A DNA stretch of 64,000 nt from Ectopseudomonas mendocina (lineage in GTDB: Bacteria > Pseudomonadota > Gammaproteobacteria > Pseudomonadales > Pseudomonadaceae). Shown here piece by piece: positions 15,973 through 23,444 of the stretch (its first letter is position 1; every line of letters starts with the position of its first letter). Below the pieces are notes generated by a model, which ran no database searches, was not told the origin of the DNA, and was given only the letters and a program-made list of their open reading frames with translations. The stretch spans positions 28,364-92,363 of the forward strand of contig NZ_VRYE01000053.1 of assembly GCF_008041835.1 (NCBI RefSeq), written 5' to 3'. The translations under genes were made by a program, and so were the position numbers.

Positions 15973-16185
15973 GACCTCAGGTCGAGCTCTCAAGAACCCC
16001 TCCAGCACAGAGCCCTCTGTGCTTAGAACTTAGCGCCATGCATGAGCATGTCCGCCAAGGCCTGAAACGTGTATGCGTTCAGGCAGTGTTCTCATCATGT
16101 ATGTGATGAGTCACAAAAAGCAGAGCCACGCTTTCAAACCGGCTTAAAAATAGCACTCAAATTATCGACATCCAGGCAACTGGAT
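15973..16185. other. Hairpin train 2 with TGTATG hexaloops
   Basis: The 15919-16279 gap has no gene. It holds a series of inverted repeats: GACCT/AGGTC (15973-15983), AGCACAGA/TCTGTGCT (16004-16023), CATGC/GCATG with ATGA loop (16037-16050), GCCTGAA-CG/CG-TTCAGGC with loop TGTATG (16060-16084), CTCATCA/TGATGAG with loop TGTATG (16091-16110), ATCCAG/CTGGAT with loop GCAA (16170-16185). The short loops (including one GNRA-type) favour folded RNA over pure protein operators. GGCTTAAAAA lies at 16141. Train 4 at 54898 shares the TGTATG loop. Confidence 0.6.
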
Positions 16186-16210
16186 ATTGGTTTTTCTGCG
16201 TGCATAAAAA

Positions 16211-16276
16211 CCCGCAGCGGGGAGATTACTTCCCGCCAGGGTAGTTCTCCGTCTGCATATTTTGCTAACGGAGAAC
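16211..16276 (+). promoter_or_regulatory. SD-occluding two-hairpin leader, copy 10
   Basis: Hairpin 1: CCC..GCGGG with CCCGC..GGG (16211-16241). Hairpin 2: GTTCTCCGT (16244-16252) with ACGGAGAAC (16268-16276), a perfect 9-bp stem over the SD. Alternative: GGAGA (16221-16225) with TCTCC (16246-16250). Confidence 0.8.
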
Positions 16277-16279
16277 ACC

Positions 16280-16414
16280 ATGAAAACTCTCATCGTCCTT
16301 ACCGCTCTTGTTGTTGGTGGCATTCAACTTGGCTTCAAGGCATTCGATGCCGGCGTTGAAACTGCTCAGCAGTCTCACACCGCAGAAATGATCAAGGCGC
16401 GTCACGCGCTTTGA
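16280..16414 (+). CDS. 44-residue small protein with N-terminal hydrophobic segment
   Basis: Small gene encoding MKTLIVLTALVVGGIQLGFK plus a short polar tail of 24 residues. The N-terminal 20 residues form a membrane segment or uncleaved signal anchor. It has a canonical SD (GGAGAA) four bases from the ATG, inside a leader of the family, which strongly supports translation despite its size. Function unknown; it is followed by other very small genes. Confidence 0.6.
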   Translation: MKTLIVLTALVVGGIQLGFKAFDAGVETAQQSHTAEMIKARHAL

Positions 16415-16482
16415 TTCAATAAGGCTCTTGGCAAAAAACTTTCGGCTCACTGGAAGTCTTTGCTCAATAAGAGGTCTTTCCG

Positions 16483-16638
16483 ATGTTTCATGTAAACGCA
16501 ATTGACGCTGTTCGCAGCGCATCATCGTTGGCAGAAAAATCGAACTGTGCCTATGCGATTTATTCGCAGGCAAATGGCTTTATTGTTGTTCTACTGACTC
16601 AGCCGAACGGCTCCGAGTTGGAAATAATTAAACCCTGA
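16483..16638 (+). CDS. 51-residue small hypothetical protein
   Basis: Small gene starting MFHVNAIDAVRSASSLAEKS with AGAGGT upstream. It is soluble, with a strand-like C-terminal half (YAIYSQANGFIVVLLTQPNG). Its stop codon TGA lies within the first hairpin of the next leader, so ribosomes terminating here would disturb that hairpin. Function unknown. Confidence 0.5.
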   Translation: MFHVNAIDAVRSASSLAEKSNCAYAIYSQANGFIVVLLTQPNGSELEIIKP

Positions 16639-16678
16639 CGGGGAATCCCCGTTGGGACTCCTCGTCTTTTTGAGGAGT
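16633..16678 (+). promoter_or_regulatory. SD-occluding two-hairpin leader, copy 11
   Basis: Hairpin 1: CCC-TGA-CGGGG with CCCCG-TT-GGG (16633-16656). Hairpin 2: ACTCCTC (16657-16663) with GAGGAGT (16672-16678), perfect over the SD. Alternative: GGGGA (16640-16644) with TCCTC (16659-16663). The preceding gene's stop codon is inside hairpin 1. Confidence 0.8.
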
Positions 16679-16685
16679 AAAAACG

Positions 16686-16892
16686 ATGTACAAAAAAATA
16701 CTATTCGACTGGATTAAGGCTTCACTTATGGGCGTTGGCTGTAGCTTGTTGGCAGCCGCTTTCGTTTCCATCGTTACACCAGGGACGCATCCGCTTGTCG
16801 TATCGTTCTGTCTGGTGCTTGGTGTGGTAATGATGATCGCCGATTTGGTGGTATCCTTGATTACAGCGATGAGCAATCCGAAAGGAGAATGA
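16686..16892 (+). CDS. Small membrane protein, two TM segments
   Basis: Protein of 68 residues with two hydrophobic segments (about residues 14-31 and 36-58) and short charged ends, hence an inner-membrane hairpin. SD GAGGAG lies eight bases upstream in the leader. It runs directly into the next small gene with one base between. Unrecognised. Confidence 0.6.
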   Translation: MYKKILFDWIKASLMGVGCSLLAAAFVSIVTPGTHPLVVSFCLVLGVVMMIADLVVSLITAMSNPKGE

Positions 16893-16893
16893 A

Positions 16894-17025
16894 ATGGACT
16901 CGATGCAGATGCTTGTTTACGCAATCGTAGGCGTCGTCAGCGTTTTGGCCCTAACCGGCGTGATCGGTTATGTGGTTGCTGACCGTCTCGATAAGAAGCA
17001 CGGCACCAACATCAAGGCCCACTGA
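16894..17025 (+). CDS. 43-residue single-TM small protein
   Basis: Small gene starting MDSMQMLVYAIVGVVSVLAL; one membrane segment spans about residues 6-28 and is followed by a basic tail (RLDKKHGTNIKAH). SD AAAGGAG is eight bases from the ATG and overlaps the end of the previous gene, so translation is coupled. Function unknown; the size and topology are those of small membrane regulators or accessory subunits. Confidence 0.55.
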   Translation: MDSMQMLVYAIVGVVSVLALTGVIGYVVADRLDKKHGTNIKAH

Positions 17026-17151
17026 GCCTTCCCTTAGGGGTTGGCCCAGTGAACGGATTCAAGTCTAGCTTCGGCTAGACCGCTGCGTGGTCACCCTCCG
17101 TGGGTGATCCACCAGAGCCCTTCCGTGTGAAGGGCTCTGGGGATCACCCAC
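17020..17151 (+). promoter_or_regulatory. Multi-hairpin leader with competing long stems
   Basis: Four structures in 130 bp: CACTG..GCC with GGC..CAGTG (17020-17052); GTCTAGC/GCTAGAC with TTCG loop (17063-17080); GTGG-TCACCC with GGGTGA-TCCAC (about 17086-17113); and a 23-bp stem, GTGGGTGATCC + CCAGAGCCCTTC (17100-17123) against GAAGGGCTCTGG + GGATCACCCAC (17129-17151). The last two share the GGGTGATCC strand and exclude each other. The SD (AGGAG, 17155) begins right after the long stem. Confidence 0.7.
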
Positions 17152-17167
17152 ACCAGGAGAGTTGAAC

Positions 17168-17365
17168 ATGACCGCAGCAAACGCACTATTCTGCCAAGAA
17201 CTCAAAGAACTGATGGTCGAGTCTGGACGGGTGTTTAAAGTCCCCGAGCAGATCGCCAGAACTGTTTCGTCCTCCGATCCGGATACCCGGTTCGTTAAAT
17301 CATGGGCGGTAATTCATCGCTTGATCCCGAGTGATGGCCAGGTCTTAGTAGTGCCTGAGGCATGA
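17168..17365 (+). CDS. 65-residue hypothetical protein
   Basis: Small soluble protein starting MTAANALFCQELKELMVESG, with no recognised domain. The ATG at 17168 lies eight bases after AGGAGA; a TTG two codons earlier is less likely. The gene stands alone between a complex hairpin leader and a strong terminator, forming a small separately controlled unit just before traN. Confidence 0.55.
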   Translation: MTAANALFCQELKELMVESGRVFKVPEQIARTVSSSDPDTRFVKSWAVIHRLIPSDGQVLVVPEA

Positions 17366-17380
17366 TCAAAAAATACAGCG

Positions 17381-17421
17381 AGCCCCGGCCGGTGACCCCA
17401 CCAGCCGGGGCTTTGCTTTTT
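17381..17421 (+). terminator. Rho-independent terminator before traN
   Basis: AGCCCCGGC (17381-17389) pairs with GCCGGGGCT (17404-17412), followed by TTGCTTTTTT. Confidence 0.8.
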
Positions 17422-17426
17422 CAGGC

Positions 17427-17450
17427 GATTTTGTTGCCTGAAACCGCGCC
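17427..17450 (+). promoter_or_regulatory. Tra box (CCTGAAA-type) before traN
   Basis: CCTGAAACCGCGCC at 17437-17450, about 50 bp before the traN start. Same core as boxes before other transfer units. Here an upstream TTTTCAGGC makes an inverted pair with GCCTGAAA. Confidence 0.5.
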
Positions 17451-17498
17451 ATCATTTCTCACCCTTCCCATAGCATCGAAGCATCCCTATTTCTGGAC

Positions 17499-20126
17499 AT
17501 GCGATCGATGCGACAACCACTTAAAACCACGCTCATACGCTTGGTCAACGCGACCGTTATAGGCTTGTATCTCAATAGCATGACCTTCACAGCCTGGGCC
17601 GACGCGGTGACCGCAGGCTCAGCCGCCGGCCAATCGGTAGGCCAACAGGCACTTCAGGTGTTCGATGGTGGGAACGCCGCGGTCACGCTTCAGGATCTTT
17701 TTCCTGAGACTGGCGATACTGCCTCGCTCGAGAATGTCTACGGCGACGATGTGAAGACGATCGATCTTGGGCTGCGAGCCAATACCCGCCTTCAATCGGA
17801 AACGTCATCTGAGGGGGAGGCCTACCGTACCTTGATCGACAGCGGCAACCGCATGTCGGTAGATCTTTCCAACGACCCTATGCTCAATCAGGCTGACAAG
17901 GTTCGCTCCCCTGACTTCATGGATGGGTTTAAGCAGAACTTTGCGGACTGCACCTCTACCGAAGTTTTTGAGAACGTGACGAAGAACGCTCATGTTGCCA
18001 ATTACAAAACATGTGAGCGCGTCGTGGATCAGGGGGGAAATGTCGAGTTCCTGCATGACTACAAGGTTGGTGTAATCGAATACGTCTCCGGGCAGCCAAA
18101 CTTCCAGTCATGCGGCCGCGGCTGCTTGTATATCTGGGTCGGCACAGTAGGGGACAACTACTGGAGCGGTCACTGCAAAATCTACGAGGAATACACCCGG
18201 TTCCGAGTGATCGCAAAGGACGCCATCATCTCAGCCACAATCGACAGGGCTGTTTTCGATGACTATTTCCAAATCCTGTTCAATGACGAGATGCTTTGGA
18301 CACACACACCAGGGGTTTTTCCACCTGAGACACCTGGTGCCTGCGAGCGCGCAACAAGCTGGAACGTTGCACCAAACAAGGTGATCACTGACAAATTTGG
18401 CAGCGATGATGACGTGATCACGTTCAAAACTCGCACCTCGGTCACCGGCGGCGGTGAGGGTTACGCCCGTATCAAGATCATCTATGACCCTGCAAAGGCG
18501 TTCGTTGATAAAGGCTGGGGCCCAGAAGAGCGCCTGCCAATGTTCGACATGATCAAGGATGGGTTCTGCACCAACGCACAGATGTCGTGCACCTCTATGC
18601 CGGCAGTTGATGCTAACGGGTGTACCGAAACCAATGGCGTTCAGATCTGCCGTTCTGACATGCCACCATCCCCGCACCCGAGCATTGATCCTCTTTGCAA
18701 GAAGGCCCAGGTAAGCGCCGAGTGCTCTTACTACAAGGGGAATATGGATTGCTACACGGACGCCCAGGGTGTGCAGCGGTGCCCCTCAAATGATGGCGGT
18801 AACCTGAATACCTGCACCCAATACGAGCAGAATCCCAGCTGTGGTTTTATCTCTCAAGGCTGTATTGATGGCGCAAAAGGCGAGACAGGCTCGTGCTATG
18901 CCTTCGAGGAGGTCTGGGACTGCGGTTATGACACCAGCTACGAAACCATCGTGAACACTGGGGCACAAATCGAATGCCCTGGTGGGGCGCGCTGTATGGG
19001 CAGTGAGTGTTTCGACTCGTCGAACACGAAAAGCGGTGATTTTGCCTACGCGGTGGCCATGCTTCAGGTTGCTCAGTTTGCTGAGCACGACTTGGACTGC
19101 GGTGGTGATGGGACCGATATCAACCAGGCCAATGACTGCAAGGTGTTCAAAGGCGAGGCTATGGAGTGCAAGAAGGCGCTGGGTGGCTACGTCGACTGCT
19201 GTGAAGCCCCAGAAAGCGTGTCCATCTTCGACTATGTGAATCTGACGATGAATACACTGAAGATGACCAGCTCGCTCGAGGCATTGAGCAGGACAGGAAA
19301 TCTCTTTGCTCCGGGGTACTGGGCTGCGGGTACTGAAGCGGCGATGTCTGTTGGCTCCTCGGTTATCAAGGGCCAGTGGGGCACCATTGTGGATAGCGCC
19401 ACTGCTGCGTTCCAGAAGGGCTTTGAGGGCGCGGTCCAGGAAACCCTTATGAGCGAACTTCAGCAATGGCTCATGCAGCAGGCTTATGACGCAATGGTTG
19501 AGATGGGGGCCACGGCCGCGGCCGACGCAGTATTCGCGACGGGGGCAGATGGGGCGGTTACCGGTCTGGGTGCAAACGCAGCGATGGTCGTCAACATCAT
19601 CGGCTGGGTGTACATGGTTTATGTGATTGTGGACCTGCTGATCAACATCATTTGGGAATGCGAGCAGAAAGAGTTCGAGCTAGGCGCAAAAAAGGAAACC
19701 AGGCAATGCCACTTCGTTGGCAGCTACTGTGCATCCGAAGCACTTGGCTCATGCGTAGAAAAGCGGGAAGCCTACTGCTGCTTTGGCTCGGTTGTAGCGC
19801 GCATCATTCAAGAGTCAGCCCGTGAGCAACTGGGGTTGGGATGGGGGGACGTGAAGTCGCCTACGTGCGAGGGAATTACGCCAGCTCAGATGGCGCAAAT
19901 GGATTGGTCCCGTGTGGATCTGTCTGAGTGGATCGGTATGCTGAATCTTGCAGGGCGGCTGCCAACCGCGAACACCGTATCGCTTGAGGACGTGACAGGA
20001 AGTGGAAGTAGACTTCAGATAACGCAGGGGGAGACGCGGCTCAACACGCTAGACCGGAACTTGCAGAGGCTAGAGGGTTTCGATGTTGATGCGGTGAAGA
20101 GAAAAGCTGAGGAAGATATGAGATAA
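17499..20126 (+). CDS. traN: TraN-like mating-pair stabilisation protein
   Basis: Outer-membrane mating-pair stabilisation protein of F-type conjugation, 875 residues. An N-terminal signal peptide ends near residue 35 (LNSMTFTAWADA). The mature protein is exceptionally Cys-rich (CGRGCLYIW; CTSMPAVDANGCTETNGVQIC; CEAPES; CASEALGSCVEKREAYCCFGS), as in TraN, and a hydrophobic patch (MVVNIIGWVYMVYVIVDLLINI) lies near residues 695-716. The start is the first of two nearby ATGs, with no strong SD for either. It is encoded away from the main tra block, as in some MPF_F elements. Its many disulfides would need the Dsb-like proteins in this window. Confidence 0.85.
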   Translation: MRSMRQPLKTTLIRLVNATVIGLYLNSMTFTAWADAVTAGSAAGQSVGQQALQVFDGGNAAVTLQDLFPETGDTASLENVYGDDVKTIDLGLRANTRLQSETSSEGEAYRTLIDSGNRMSVDLSNDPMLNQADKVRSPDFMDGFKQNFADCTSTEVFENVTKNAHVANYKTCERVVDQGGNVEFLHDYKVGVIEYVSGQPNFQSCGRGCLYIWVGTVGDNYWSGHCKIYEEYTRFRVIAKDAIISATIDRAVFDDYFQILFNDEMLWTHTPGVFPPETPGACERATSWNVAPNKVITDKFGSDDDVITFKTRTSVTGGGEGYARIKIIYDPAKAFVDKGWGPEERLPMFDMIKDGFCTNAQMSCTSMPAVDANGCTETNGVQICRSDMPPSPHPSIDPLCKKAQVSAECSYYKGNMDCYTDAQGVQRCPSNDGGNLNTCTQYEQNPSCGFISQGCIDGAKGETGSCYAFEEVWDCGYDTSYETIVNTGAQIECPGGARCMGSECFDSSNTKSGDFAYAVAMLQVAQFAEHDLDCGGDGTDINQANDCKVFKGEAMECKKALGGYVDCCEAPESVSIFDYVNLTMNTLKMTSSLEALSRTGNLFAPGYWAAGTEAAMSVGSSVIKGQWGTIVDSATAAFQKGFEGAVQETLMSELQQWLMQQAYDAMVEMGATAAADAVFATGADGAVTGLGANAAMVVNIIGWVYMVYVIVDLLINIIWECEQKEFELGAKKETRQCHFVGSYCASEALGSCVEKREAYCCFGSVVARIIQESAREQLGLGWGDVKSPTCEGITPAQMAQMDWSRVDLSEWIGMLNLAGRLPTANTVSLEDVTGSGSRLQITQGETRLNTLDRNLQRLEGFDVDAVKRKAEEDMR

Positions 20127-20127
20127 A

Positions 20128-20160
20128 AAGAAGCCCCGCCAAGTGCGGGGCTTCTTATAT
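20128..20160. terminator. Bidirectional terminator, traN / lipoprotein
   Basis: AAGAAGCCCCGC pairs with GCGGGGCTTCTT. T-rich sequence follows on both strands, so it serves traN (plus) and the 20176-21012 gene (minus). Confidence 0.8.
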
Positions 20161-20175
20161 TAATGGCGGTGTATT

Positions 20176-21012
20176 TTATTTCCCGATGAAATACATCGCT
20201 TGGCCTTTATTGATGATACGCGCGGGTACAGAGTTCTTTCGCAGCTTCTGGCCTGGGTGATACATGTAGAACCACTCAGGCAGAACTTTGGAAATTTGAG
20301 TCATGGCTTCCAATGTCGTCATGTCATTCTTCATTCCGTCAACCGTGTATTGCTCGTTGAGAATGAAGATCGGTCCATATGCCTCGTCGGCATTAATAAA
20401 GCTTGGTGGGGGCGTGGCTCGGTCAGCAAATTGCACGGGTGTTTCTTTCACGAAAGCTGCGGGACTATCGTAGGCCTTCCCGTGACCGGACGGATACTTA
20501 CCTACCAGAGATTTGAGTTTTGAGCGGTTATGAGGAAAGGCTTTGACTCGCGCCTCCTCAACTAGCTTCAGGACCAGGGCAGACGCTTCCTCGGGCGATT
20601 TTGCCAGCGTGCTGGGTACCCAAGCGGCAGTCTGGTAGGTGCGAGCTGGATCGCTCGATCCGCCGAGTAGGAAGAGGCCTACCCCTAGGCCAAGAGCTGC
20701 ATTGCTGCTGACACCAGGAGGAGGCGACGCATAGCCGCCTGCGGCAACAGCAGCGTCCGCCACACTCGAGCCTCCTGTACTTAGAGTCGCCGTGGTCGGG
20801 CCGGATGCAACGAACTCTCGGGGAACATCACGCTGGCCAGAAATGTTCATGGCAGTCAGAACGTGCATCGCATCAGACCATTTTGCCTTCGGCACATTCT
20901 GCGGGTCAGGCAGTTGTACGGCGGGTGCCTTCGGCGAGGAAGAGCACCCGACCAGGAGGGCAATAGCTGCGGCGAGAAGCCCGGTGCGGATCGTTATACT
21001 TCGGTTCTTCAT
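20176..21012 (-). CDS. Hypothetical lipoprotein
   Basis: Protein of 278 residues with a lipobox LLVGCSSS near residue 22, so a lipid-anchored envelope protein. The remainder contains a Gly/Ala-rich low-complexity stretch (about 90-125) with a hydrophobic segment, then a C-terminal domain with YGPIFILNEQYTVDG and PEWFYMYHPGQKLRKNSV. The start is the ATG at 21012, with AAGGAG nine bases upstream. It lies convergent to traN in a region of transfer-associated genes and may be a mating-apparatus lipoprotein; I do not recognise a family. Confidence 0.6.
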   Translation of the reverse strand: MKNRSITIRTGLLAAAIALLVGCSSSPKAPAVQLPDPQNVPKAKWSDAMHVLTAMNISGQRDVPREFVASGPTTATLSTGGSSVADAAVAAGGYASPPPGVSSNAALGLGVGLFLLGGSSDPARTYQTAAWVPSTLAKSPEEASALVLKLVEEARVKAFPHNRSKLKSLVGKYPSGHGKAYDSPAAFVKETPVQFADRATPPPSFINADEAYGPIFILNEQYTVDGMKNDMTTLEAMTQISKVLPEWFYMYHPGQKLRKNSVPARIINKGQAMYFIGK

Positions 21013-21088
21013 GGTGAAACTCCTTTTTTCGATAGCCATAGGTTACCGTCTTCGGCGGTGATCCCAAGCGAAGTCGAACGATCGATGA

Positions 21089-21262
21089 TCAGGGTGTTTT
21101 TTCGTTCTGGATGCGCTGGTAGATCTCTTCGCGGTAGATCTTCACCTCTTTCGGCGCTTCAAACGCCAATCTGACTGTACCGTTCGCAGCCTTTGTTACG
21201 ATCACCTGTATGTCGTTGCCGAGCCGAATCGACTCCCCTACCTTGCGCTCAATGTGCAGCAT
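21089..21262 (-). CDS. csrA: CsrA/RsmA-family translational regulator
   Basis: RNA-binding post-transcriptional regulator, 57 residues, typical CsrA length: MLHIERKVGESIRLGNDIQV and then KEVKIYREEIYQRIQNE. The conserved C-terminal Arg of the RNA-binding face (REEIYQRI) and the VGE..IG region are kept, while position 4 is Ile rather than Leu. CsrA dimers bind GGA motifs in hairpin loops over SD sequences. The start at the internal ATG (21262), with GAGGAGG upstream, is preferred to a longer reading that would overlap the ParB-like gene. It is expressed leftward, 10 bp after the ParB-like gene. An element-borne CsrA in a region full of GGA-bearing leader hairpins is suggestive. Confidence 0.9.
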   Translation of the reverse strand: MLHIERKVGESIRLGNDIQVIVTKAANGTVRLAFEAPKEVKIYREEIYQRIQNEKTP

Positions 21263-21272
21263 TACTGCCTCC

Positions 21273-22181
21273 TCAGGCTTCAGCCGTGTTCTGGCTGGCC
21301 TCATACTTCTCCAGGATCTTCAGCAGCGATTCCGCCGCCTTCGAGTCAAGCCGCAACTCATGCTGCGCATCGCCCCCGGACTTGAGTTGACTACGCAGGC
21401 TTCCTGTAAGGCCGCTCAGTGCGCTGAACGCACTCATGGCCTCCTTAGGTGTCACCTTGAACTTGCCAAGCGCCTTGTTGGCGTCTGAGCCCGTTGCGCG
21501 GGTACGACCGGAGGCCTTTGCTCCTTCGATCATCCCTAGCAGCTTTGGATATGGGTCTTGCCCAGTTCCTCGCAGCTCCACCAGAACATCAATGACAGGC
21601 GACGCTTTAATTGCGCCGTCGCGAACGAGCTGTTTGACGTTCTCCTCGGCGTTGGCGAGAAGCAGCAGTCGCTCAACATGAGTGACGCTCCTGTTCATGC
21701 GATCGGCGATTTGGGCTGGACTCCAGTTTTGCCCGGCCAGGCGCTTGTAGCCTTCTCCTCGCTCCAGCGGCAGCAGCTCTTTGCCTTCGCTGGTCTTGAT
21801 CATCATCACAACAGCGTCGGACTGATTTCCTTTGAACTCGTTGACCATCAGGCCTGGAAGATTTGCACCGCGCCCATCTGCGATGCGAGCGCCAGTGAGG
21901 CGATGGTGGCCTTCTCGGATCACGAGGCGAGGGTTGCCGTCGATGATCTTCAGTTCTGCGACGACTGGAGGCACATACAGGCCCTGCTCATAAGACTTGG
22001 CGAAGCCTTCGGCATGGTCAGGATCGATGGGCCTCAGATTGAAGCCTTCTTCAATTGCAAACCAGTCAAGCGGTGCAATGTAGATGTTGTTGCGAATCAT
22101 CTGTTCGTCGCGTGGAACACCAGTTTTCTTCAGGTGTTCGTCCAACTGGCGAAACGATGCAATGCGTGGTAGATCGGTCAT
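21273..22181 (-). CDS. ParB-like nuclease/partition domain protein
   Basis: Protein of 302 residues with a ParB/Srx-like N-terminal domain (residues about 30-140: LRPIDPDHAEGFAKSYEQG ... VIREGHHRLTGARIADGRG, where GHHRL corresponds to the GxxR nucleotide-binding motif). A helix-turn-helix region follows (WSPAQIADRMNRSVTHVERLLLLA). No ParA gene is adjacent, so it may be a stand-alone ParB-like regulator rather than a partition protein. Upstream SD AGGGAGA. It shares a transcript with csrA, which starts 10 bp downstream, linking a DNA-binding and an RNA-binding regulator. Confidence 0.75.
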   Translation of the reverse strand: MTDLPRIASFRQLDEHLKKTGVPRDEQMIRNNIYIAPLDWFAIEEGFNLRPIDPDHAEGFAKSYEQGLYVPPVVAELKIIDGNPRLVIREGHHRLTGARIADGRGANLPGLMVNEFKGNQSDAVVMMIKTSEGKELLPLERGEGYKRLAGQNWSPAQIADRMNRSVTHVERLLLLANAEENVKQLVRDGAIKASPVIDVLVELRGTGQDPYPKLLGMIEGAKASGRTRATGSDANKALGKFKVTPKEAMSAFSALSGLTGSLRSQLKSGGDAQHELRLDSKAAESLLKILEKYEASQNTAEA

Positions 22182-22251
22182 GGCGTATCTCCCTGATACG
22201 TTTATTGAGGTGTGCTCAGTACATCACTGCTCTGGAATATCCCAAGCACAA

Positions 22252-22275
22252 GAAAAACCCCGCCGGAGCGGGGTT
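22252..22275 (-). terminator. Rho-independent terminator on minus strand
   Basis: CCCCGC and GCGGGG pair around CGGA; on the minus strand a T-run follows. It ends the leftward dsbA unit. Confidence 0.75.
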
Positions 22276-22279
22276 GGAG

Positions 22280-22609
22280 TCATCGACTCGTAGGAGGTGA
22301 ATCCGGGAAGTGACCAAGCCGCTCCTCAAATACGAGCCGGCTATGACCACAATCCCAGAGAGAGAACATCAGCCCTGTGCTCATGTCGGCGGCGATAAAA
22401 TTCTCTCCGTTTGGAATTAGGGTGTATCCGTTGGCTGAGATGAGATCGAAAACCTCATCCCAGCTACTGGCCCTGCGTAGCGCATGAAAAAGGCCAGGCC
22501 GACCTGCTAGCTGCTGAGTCATGGCGTCCCTAGCGCCCAAAAGCGCACTGATGCCGCCGGCATCCAGCTGGTCGACCCAATCATCCAGTCTACTGAGCAC
22601 TGATCTCAT
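22280..22609 (-). CDS. Hypothetical protein, last gene of the dsbA unit
   Basis: Unrecognised 109-residue protein starting MRSVLSRLDDWVDQLDAGG; soluble, with alternating helical and strand-like parts (EVFDLISANGYTLIPNGENFIAADM). It starts inside the 3' end of the DsbA-like gene, overlapping it by 20 bases, so translation is coupled. A longer in-frame version would overlap further and lacks an SD. Confidence 0.55.
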   Translation of the reverse strand: MRSVLSRLDDWVDQLDAGGISALLGARDAMTQQLAGRPGLFHALRRASSWDEVFDLISANGYTLIPNGENFIAADMSTGLMFSLWDCGHSRLVFEERLGHFPDSPPTSR

Positions 22610-23438
22610 TGGCCGCGCCCTCGGCAGGGGTGTCCAGCTTGTCCTGGTTGGGAGTCTCGTCGCGCATTTTGACCAACTGCTGCATGGTTTGGAGTAGCAC
22701 CTGTGTGCTTTGCGCACCCTTCACCAGCAGCTTGTTGCCTGTCAGGTTGTCGACTACGACCGTTGCCGGCGTGCCGGTGACGCCCATGTTCGTGCCTTTC
22801 TTCACCTGGGCTTCGATCAAAGCCCGGTACTTGCCGCTGTCCATGCACTGACGATAGGCATCAAGCGGGGCACCAACCTCCTGCGCAAGACGTTCTACGT
22901 CCTCAACACCTTGGCCATTGAGTTGAGTGCGAGCGAACCATTCGCCAGTAAAGGCCCAAAACGCCTTGTTGCCGGCCACCTCTCCCACGCACTCAGATGC
23001 GTGAGCGGCCATTTCGGCCGCAGGGTTGTGGAAGGCCAGGGGGTAATGCTGCCACTCCCAGTTGATACGCCCTTCGGACTTGTCAGCCATCTGCTTCGGC
23101 GTGTCATGGAAACGCTTGCAATAGGGGCATTCCAGGTCACTGAACTCTACCAGGGTGAACTGGGCGTCCATGCTGCCGTAGATATGCCGACCTTCAATGG
23201 TGGTGTCAGCTGCGCCGCTCCAGTTCGAGAGGATCTTCGCTTTCGCTGCGTTGATCTTCTCAATCTCACGATCCTTCAGGGTTTTGTCGACCGCGCCCGG
23301 CAACTGCTCCGCAAGGGCATTTTGTACGGCAATGTCGGTGTAGCTCTGACCCATGTGGACGGAAACACCGATAGCAACGGCTGAGGTCACGATGGAAACG
23401 CCAATGGCTGTCGCAAGAGTGGGATTGAATTTAGGCAT
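22590..23438 (-). CDS. Membrane-anchored DsbA-like thiol oxidoreductase
   Basis: Periplasmic disulfide oxidoreductase-like protein of 282 residues. The N-terminal membrane anchor spans about residues 9-28. The thioredoxin-fold domain has the active-site CPYC (Cys104, Cys107) in EFSDLECPYCKRFH, plus a cis-Pro region TGTPATVVV. Length and order match the DsbA/BdbD family with an anchored stalk (coiled, Lys/Ala-rich, about 40-75). It lies 7 bp after the lipoprotein gene. It probably helps fold Cys-rich transfer proteins such as TraN and TraU, given the three other thiol-disulfide proteins here. Confidence 0.85.
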   Translation of the reverse strand: MPKFNPTLATAIGVSIVTSAVAIGVSVHMGQSYTDIAVQNALAEQLPGAVDKTLKDREIEKINAAKAKILSNWSGAADTTIEGRHIYGSMDAQFTLVEFSDLECPYCKRFHDTPKQMADKSEGRINWEWQHYPLAFHNPAAEMAAHASECVGEVAGNKAFWAFTGEWFARTQLNGQGVEDVERLAQEVGAPLDAYRQCMDSGKYRALIEAQVKKGTNMGVTGTPATVVVDNLTGNKLLVKGAQSTQVLLQTMQQLVKMRDETPNQDKLDTPAEGAANEISAQ

Positions 23439-23444
23439 GGCTGA

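Noticed and set aside
8731..17025. CRISPR array suggested by evenly recurring hairpins
   Set aside because: Repeats are not identical, spacing equals gene lengths, no cas genes; each element precedes a gene.
18786..19466. 226-codon minus-strand open frame
   Set aside because: Lies antisense inside traN, which has a clear Cys-rich family pattern; no SD.
21263..21304. N-terminally extended CsrA
   Set aside because: The extra 14 codons overlap the ParB-like gene, lack an SD, and are foreign to the CsrA family.
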